Position numbers and translations under genes: made by a program
Shown here: one piece after another, positions 59,470 to 64,000 of the stretch
Numbering within the stretch: position 1 is the first letter of the stretch
Layout of the letters: each line of letters opens with the position of its first letter
The notes under the pieces: model-generated
Seen by the model: the letters and a program-made list of their open reading frames with translations, nothing else
Database searches by the model: none
What the model was told of the DNA's origin: nothing
From: Fagopyrum homotropicum
Lineage: Eukaryota > Streptophyta > Magnoliopsida > Caryophyllales > Polygonaceae
Direction: 5' to 3'
DNA: 64,000 nucleotides
NCBI GenBank assembly: GCA_033239125.1
Contig: BSWB01000005.1
Coordinates: 48,096,993-48,160,992, forward strand

Positions 59470-60567
59470 AAGATTGAAGATCAATCTAGGAAGGATTGAT
59501 AGCTTGTTAGAGCTTTTGTGAAGGGTTTTGTAAGACTTTCTTAGATTCCCTTTTGTTGATTGTCTTGTTGGATTTGTTATCCAAGGAACGCTTATTTGTT
59601 TGATATTTGATTCAGTTTTTGAAGCCTTGTTCTTAAGGTTTTTGTGTTCAAATATTCATTTTCTTCCCATATATTTGATTATTGCTTTCATGATGATGAG
59701 TGGCTAATTTCCTTGTGCGATTCTAGAGTGATTGACTGAAGGTTGTGCGAAAAACAATGATAGAATAATCTTAAATTCCAGTAGGACCCTGAAAGTTCGA
59801 GTCTTTATCCTTAACCTTAGAAAATCTCGTTCAGTCGATGAACATCTCGGCCGGGGTGGAACTTGACTGACCGAGGTGACTTATCTGATCCGTAACTGAG
59901 AGTTAAGTGTTAGACTTTGCCAAATCCTATTCTTATTATACCTTTCCTGGTTCAATGCAAGCCTAGGATGAGACTTACCCGGTAATTCCTTTGTTTGTTT
60001 ACCCATGATCATAAGTGTAGGTAATAAAGGTTATCCTTTATTGGGGTTTGAGTGTGCCTTCATTCCATCTTTGTGAGTTAGCCTGAGACTTACCCGGTAA
60101 AGGTTGATTCTTTTCCCTTAGTTGGTGTGTTGGTTTGAGATTATAATTCCTTTCCTTAGTACCTTGAGACTTACCCGGTAATAGGAGCTTTTGGTTTGGA
60201 ATTGTGAGTAGTGAGACTTACCCGGTGATCTATTCCACTTTAGTAACACCTTCCCTTTGCAAAACCTCAGCTTTGTCCGCTTATCTTTAGATCTTGAGTT
60301 GGAACCACAACTAGATGCTTTAATCCCTAGAATTGCATATTTCCTTAATTGACTTTTTATCATCTTTGATTGCTTTAATCGTTTTTGTGGTTAGTAATTA
60401 CATAGACAACCTACACCTTCTTTGTTTCACCAAGACCCTGAGATCGACATCCCGGAAATCTTGCTTTTTACTACGATTGACCCGTACACTGCGGGTTCGC
60501 ATTCTTGTTTTAAGCTTACATCTAGGGTTGTAAATTTAAAGCTTGCACACACCGTATGGAGCGAACA
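59470..60567 (+). mobile_element. Left LTR of element D, second segment
   Basis: Continuation of 48190-48951; without element E the LTR is about 1860 bp. It holds the three-part module at 59823-59879, four GAGACTTACCCGGTAA-like repeats between about 59970 and 60225, and CCGTACACTGCGGGTTCG at about 60482. Ends GAGCGAACA. Confidence 0.9.
59823..59879. promoter_or_regulatory. Three-part palindrome module, LTR-D
   Basis: ATCTCG half-word, degenerate full word CATCTCGGCCGGGGTG (about 59843-59858), CCGAGGTGA half-word (59871-59879). It lies 474 nt downstream of the TATA box when element E is removed. Confidence 0.65.
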
Positions 60568-60573
60568 AGTTTT

Positions 60574-60591
60574 TGGCGCGGTTGCCGGGGA
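60574..60591 (+). promoter_or_regulatory. Primer binding site of element D, one mismatch
   Basis: TGGCGCGGTTGCCGGGGA; differs from the site of element C by one base (C to G at the seventh position), 6 nt after the LTR end. Confidence 0.8.
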
Positions 60592-60772
60592 CTTGGTCTA
60601 GACCGAGCCGGTTGCGGTTGTCTTTTGGGGCAATTGCCCTTGTTGCTATTAACCATTCTACTTGAGTGTTCTTGCAGATTTGTGTTCTTAGGTACATACG
60701 AAGTTCTCAACGGAATAGAGTTTCGCCAAAGAACAAGTTTTCCTATGAGTTTTGTAGTTTTTAGGATATTCG

Positions 60773-61801
60773 ATGACTACATTTGATCCGGCCTGGATAG
60801 CAAGACAAAGTGCTAGGGTGGACCATTATGAATACTTGGAAGAGAAATATTCTTTCTATTGGTTTGACAATGAAAGAGAAAGAGAAGAGGTCATTAAGGA
60901 GGAGCTTGCGATATGGGATGAGATGAATGTCCCTAGAAAGATTTATGAGCAACCTCTTGAAGATTCGCTTGAATCAAAATGGGAGAAGTTGATGAAGAAG
61001 GTGGAGGAGCTCAAGGAAAGCACCCTATCCTATGCTAAGCCGAAAGAGGAGCATAAGGAAGTACTGCAAGTTTCAAGCATTCCTCCAATCGAACCAGAAG
61101 TTTCTCCTGAAGCTTTTGACGAAGTGGAAGATCTCGATCCAACTGTTGAGACTTCGGCTGAGGTGAAAGAGAGATCGGCCAAGGTGGAAGAGAGATTGGC
61201 CGAGATGGAAGAGGAATCTGTAGGACTAGAAGTGGAAGATGCAGAGAACCTTGGCCAAATTACTGAGACTGTGGCCAAGGTGGAAGAAAGACCAGCTGAG
61301 TTGGGAGAGATTTCATGTGTGGATTATCAACCTAACATGAAACTTGTCCCAAGCTTTGGAGAACTTTATAAGGTGCCTTCACTTACTCCCTTTGAAATTC
61401 CTACTAAAGTTCTACATTTCTTCAGGAATGCACAGAAGAGTTGGAGGTCTCTTCCGAAAGAACCTCCTAAGATCAAGATGAACCCTCCCTTGAATTTGAT
61501 GAAAGTAAATGCTCCTTGGACTAGAAGGAGTGGAGTTAACAAACGATTCACCGCTAAGGCAACAAAGTGTTATTTGTTCAAGTATGGGGTCACTCACGTG
61601 ACAAATACCTTGTACTATCCCCAAGTTGGAGATGGGGGAGCTAAGTGGATTCTCAAGAAGCTGATTTCCCGATCCAGGAAAGGATGGGATGCAAAACTGA
61701 GTTATGTCCCATGGAAGCATAGGAAGACTGGAACCGGAACCTTCTTGGAAGAATATTATGATGGATGTGATGAGCACTCCAAGATATTCGAAGTACATTG
61801 A
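60773..61801 (+). CDS. Uninterrupted 342-codon ORF of non-autonomous element D
   Basis: No exact family recognised. N-terminal part (1-75) is charged and aromatic (EYLEEKYSFYWFDNEREREE). Residues about 110-180 are acidic and repeat VEER-SAK, VEER-LAE, VEER-PAE; the DNA here repeats degenerate forms of the family palindrome (TCGGCCAAGGTGGA). The C-terminal 75 residues align with the integrase core of B and C (FKYGVTH...YYPQ, LISRSRKGWDAKL), but the catalytic Asp block and the QVEISNRE Glu block are deleted, so no integrase activity is possible. The expected gag start is lost: its ATG is ATA at 60696. Start at 60773 is the first ATG of the open frame. It could be a real protein of a non-autonomous family or a chance survivor in a young copy. 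Confidence 0.6.
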   Translation: MTTFDPAWIARQSARVDHYEYLEEKYSFYWFDNEREREEVIKEELAIWDEMNVPRKIYEQPLEDSLESKWEKLMKKVEELKESTLSYAKPKEEHKEVLQVSSIPPIEPEVSPEAFDEVEDLDPTVETSAEVKERSAKVEERLAEMEEESVGLEVEDAENLGQITETVAKVEERPAELGEISCVDYQPNMKLVPSFGELYKVPSLTPFEIPTKVLHFFRNAQKSWRSLPKEPPKIKMNPPLNLMKVNAPWTRRSGVNKRFTAKATKCYLFKYGVTHVTNTLYYPQVGDGGAKWILKKLISRSRKGWDAKLSYVPWKHRKTGTGTFLEEYYDGCDEHSKIFEVH

Positions 61802-61830
61802 GTAAATCCATGAGGAAAGGTCCAGCTAGC

Positions 61831-61870
61831 GACCTTAAATCAAGCGCTTCTTGGGAGGCAACCCAAGGTA
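61831..61870 (+). promoter_or_regulatory. Post-pol conserved motif, element D
   Basis: GACCTTAAATCAAGCGCTT then TTGGG-AGGCAA-CCCAA, starting 30 nt after the ORF stop. Kept although pol itself is almost gone. Confidence 0.65.
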
Positions 61871-62186
61871 TTGTTTTCTCTTCCTTTTCCTAGTCTAGCT
61901 TAGATAGTTTGTTTTTGCTTTGCTTTGCTTTGTTTTTGACGTCCTAGACATAAACCAGGTACTTTCTAAGGAAGGAATACAACCCAGGAGCAACACTAGA
62001 AGGACAAAATTTCGAGGAACCAAGAGGACGGAGCTTGAGTGAGACACATCTCAGGTTCAGTCACAGGACCTCGACCGAGATGTTCTTCGCCAACCGAGAC
62101 GGTCTTATCTGGAGCTGTTTCTTATTTCTTTATGCAGTTCAACTATGTCCGGTGAGTTTCCTATTTTCCTTGACTCTTATTTGACC

Positions 62187-62215
62187 CATTGGGACAATGT
62201 GTCCCAAGTATGGGG
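62187..62215 (+). promoter_or_regulatory. Internal hairpin plus AAGTATGGGG, element D
   Basis: Shortened stem CATTG-GGA-CAATG (62187-62199), then AAGTATGGGG at 62206-62215. Confidence 0.7.
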
Positions 62216-63448
62216 TATTTGGATGTATTTATGTGACCTTATGTGTATGCTTGTATGAATCTACCGGATATTACTGTTATATCTTGCTCTATGTGTTTAT
62301 CTGAGGTACATGCATGCATATAGGTTATTTGATTGAGAAAAACGACAAAAACTGGTTAAGAAAAAAAAAAATTATGACCTCGACCGAAGTAATTCTGACC
62401 AATCGAGGTGCAGTACCTCGGTTGACTTAGAACATCTAGACCGAGACGGTTTAACTGAGAAAGTTTTCGAAACGATTTTGTGCTTCTTATCTGGATATGA
62501 CCTCAGTGAAGATTTTGTTTGCAAACTGGGTTTTGAAATCTTTATATGTTTGAAAGGTTTTATGATATGTTTAAGTTGCTAAATGCTTTGTTTGAAATTT
62601 TGGCATGTTTAATACTTTGTTTCTATCCAAATTATGTTGAATTTGAAGGTTGACACCATATGATAAGTTCTATCACTTTCTTCCTGGGATGATTAAGGCA
62701 ATTTATTCTCTTCTCTTCTTCTTTTTGATCATGCTTAGCCCCTCATATACATATTTGCCTCCCTTTACCTATCCGGGAATTTGGAAGCAAGCAAGTGAAA
62801 AGCAAGTGAAAGAAAAGTTGAGATGTTTGCTGGAAGTTAGAAAGAAACAAATAGGTTTGGGGAAGTCAATCATGATGATGAGTAACTCGGCACCATTCAC
62901 ATAGCCGGGTGTTTGTCTCTTGCCCGAGTCGGATTGAGCGATATTCCTAACGGGTCATGGTATGTGCATCAAGGGTTTGAGGCATCAAGGGTTATTGTGC
63001 ACCTCTGTCCATGCATCCCAAAAAGTAAAAAGTAAATAAGCAAAGCTTGTTGGTGGAAGATGTTGAAATTCAAAGCAAGTGAAGTGAAGATCCTTTTCCC
63101 CGATTCTAGCACCACATTCCCTATATACATCCCACCCTCACACGTTTCTTGACCTCTCTTGAAAAGCCCTTGAGACCTCGAGCTTGTTGATTGACTTGGT
63201 GGTTTAAACTGGATTATGCATGATTAATTTCGATAATTATAATTTATTATGCATTCTATGATTTTATGCAAGGATGAACAACTTTGTTATATTTATAAAA
63301 TGTTTTAAACATGCTTTGATTTTAAATTCCATGAAGCATTCTCTTAGAGTGATCTATGATTTGAGCACACCACCAAAAATGTTTTGAAAGACTTTTCATT
63401 GATCTTTATGACTTATAATCCATTTTATCTTGTACTTAAGAGTTGTAA

Positions 63449-63487
63449 CTTGCTTGGGGACAAGCAAGGGACAAGTATGGGGTATTT
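63449..63487 (+). promoter_or_regulatory. Terminal hairpin and primer site before right LTR-D
   Basis: CTTGCTTG-GGGA-CAAGCAAG (63449-63468), 4 nt, AAGTATGGGG (63473-63482), TATTT, LTR start 63488. Confidence 0.8.
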
Positions 63488-64000
63488 TGATAGCATGAAT
63501 TATAGTCTATATTTTGGGGCCTGTTTAGACGTTTTATCTTCAATAATCTGCATGTTTGGATGTATATTATATGATTATGTTGTCGTTTCATCTACCTTTG
63601 CGGGAATCGAGGTCTACACCAAGTTTCGTTGTAGTCGTAGGCAAAATGGCACGTTTTACATCAAAATGGAGCTAAAGGAGCTAAGGAATCATTGGAGCTA
63701 CATTCAGGAGCTTAAGGAAGAATCCAAGAAGCAAGGAATTAGATTAAAGATTCACTTTGGACCAGCTTTGAGATATTTCACATTCAGTTTAGAGTCACCG
63801 CGGTCAGCTACAGTACCACCTCGACCGAGGTGATCTTGAGGAGCGCCCCGACCGAGGCGAATACTCTGACACGGCGAGATATATTTTATTTGGCTGAGAT
63901 CTTTTATTTTTGGAAGGAGAGATCTTATATTTTTTGGACTGGATTTCTAGAAGGAAGATCATATATTTAGGAGATTTAATTTAGAGATAAGATATATTTT
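63488..64000 (+). mobile_element. Right LTR of element D, cut by the window end
   Basis: First 513 bp, nearly identical to 48190 onward, including ACCTCGACCGAGGT at 63818-63831. The two D LTRs differ at only a few positions over this stretch, so element D is young. Confidence 0.92.

Larger units (their letters stand above)
61871..63487 (+). other. 3' noncoding region of element D
   Basis: Palindrome words at about 62075-62105 (ACCTCGACCGAGAT) and 62370-62450 (ACCTCGACCGAAGT, CGAGGTGCAGTACCTCGG). The conserved core starts at ATGAGTAACTCGGCACCATT (62878) and runs to about 63013, very close to the family-A core; a stretch of about 40 bp present in A and B (TTGAGAAACGGCAATC...) is missing here. 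Internal and terminal hairpins at 62187 and 63449. Confidence 0.75.

Noticed and set aside
63384..63833. 149-codon ORF over the primer site and right LTR-D
   Set aside because: Spans the hairpin, primer site and LTR boundary; no coding character.

Overview
The window is plant nuclear DNA, most likely eudicot pericentromeric or other heterochromatin. Nearly all of it is LTR retrotransposons of the Ty3/gypsy superfamily, nested in one another and mostly decayed. I see no rRNA or tRNA gene, no CRISPR and no confident host gene; the species cannot be named from this sequence. Family letters A-H are mine. A-D are related non-chromodomain (Athila/Tat-like) families: LTR ...TGnTAG/TGATA...GCGAACA, a tRNA-Asp-type primer site TGGCGCCGTTGCCGGGGA, gag-pol, sometimes an Athila-ORF1-like second gene (ORF2), and a long 3' noncoding region. 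E-H are chromovirus-type (Tekay-like) families with LTRs ending in TGTAAC/GTTACA. | Layout: 1-14678 is a tandem array of LTR-A + ORF2-A units that lack gag-pol, two of which carry a 156-bp slice of family-B reverse transcriptase. The last LTR-A sits inside the B reverse transcriptase with a near-perfect 5-bp target duplication. 14684-22590 is the rest of element B (RT-RNase H-integrase, ORF2-B, 3' noncoding region, 3' LTR). 22591-24087 is a fragment of an F LTR. 24262-34994 is family C: a remnant, a truncated LTR, a nearly full gag-pol and a 3' LTR. 34995-41312 is a minus-strand G element cut in pol. 41313-44301 is unrecognised DNA ending in the polypurine tract of H, and 44302-47136 is the H LTR. 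47137-48189 is apparently non-repetitive DNA. 48190 to the window end is a short non-autonomous D element whose left LTR was hit by a complete E element (48952-59464, target duplication GAAGG). | The most interesting signal is cis-regulatory. All four A-D families carry dispersed palindromes with a shared core CGRCCG but family-specific symmetric flanks (A and C: CCA-CGGCCG-TGG; B: AAAT-CGGCCG-ATTT; D: ACCT-CGACCG-AGGT). They lie at equivalent places: a cluster upstream of the LTR TATA box, and a half-full-half module about 440-570 nt downstream of it. In A and B the same layout is repeated upstream of ORF2, with the last module ending 10-11 nt before the ORF2 ATG. In C and D the words are also embedded in coding sequence. 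This looks like a co-evolving operator/effector or RNA-structure system. | Two more conserved noncoding systems accompany it. One is a hairpin with a GGGA loop followed by AAGTATGGGG, present once internally and once just before the 3' LTR in every family, with base changes that preserve pairing. The other is a roughly 150-200 bp core in the 3' noncoding region, conserved across families whose LTRs are otherwise different. D encodes one uninterrupted 342-codon ORF that joins an acidic repeat region to an integrase remnant without catalytic residues.
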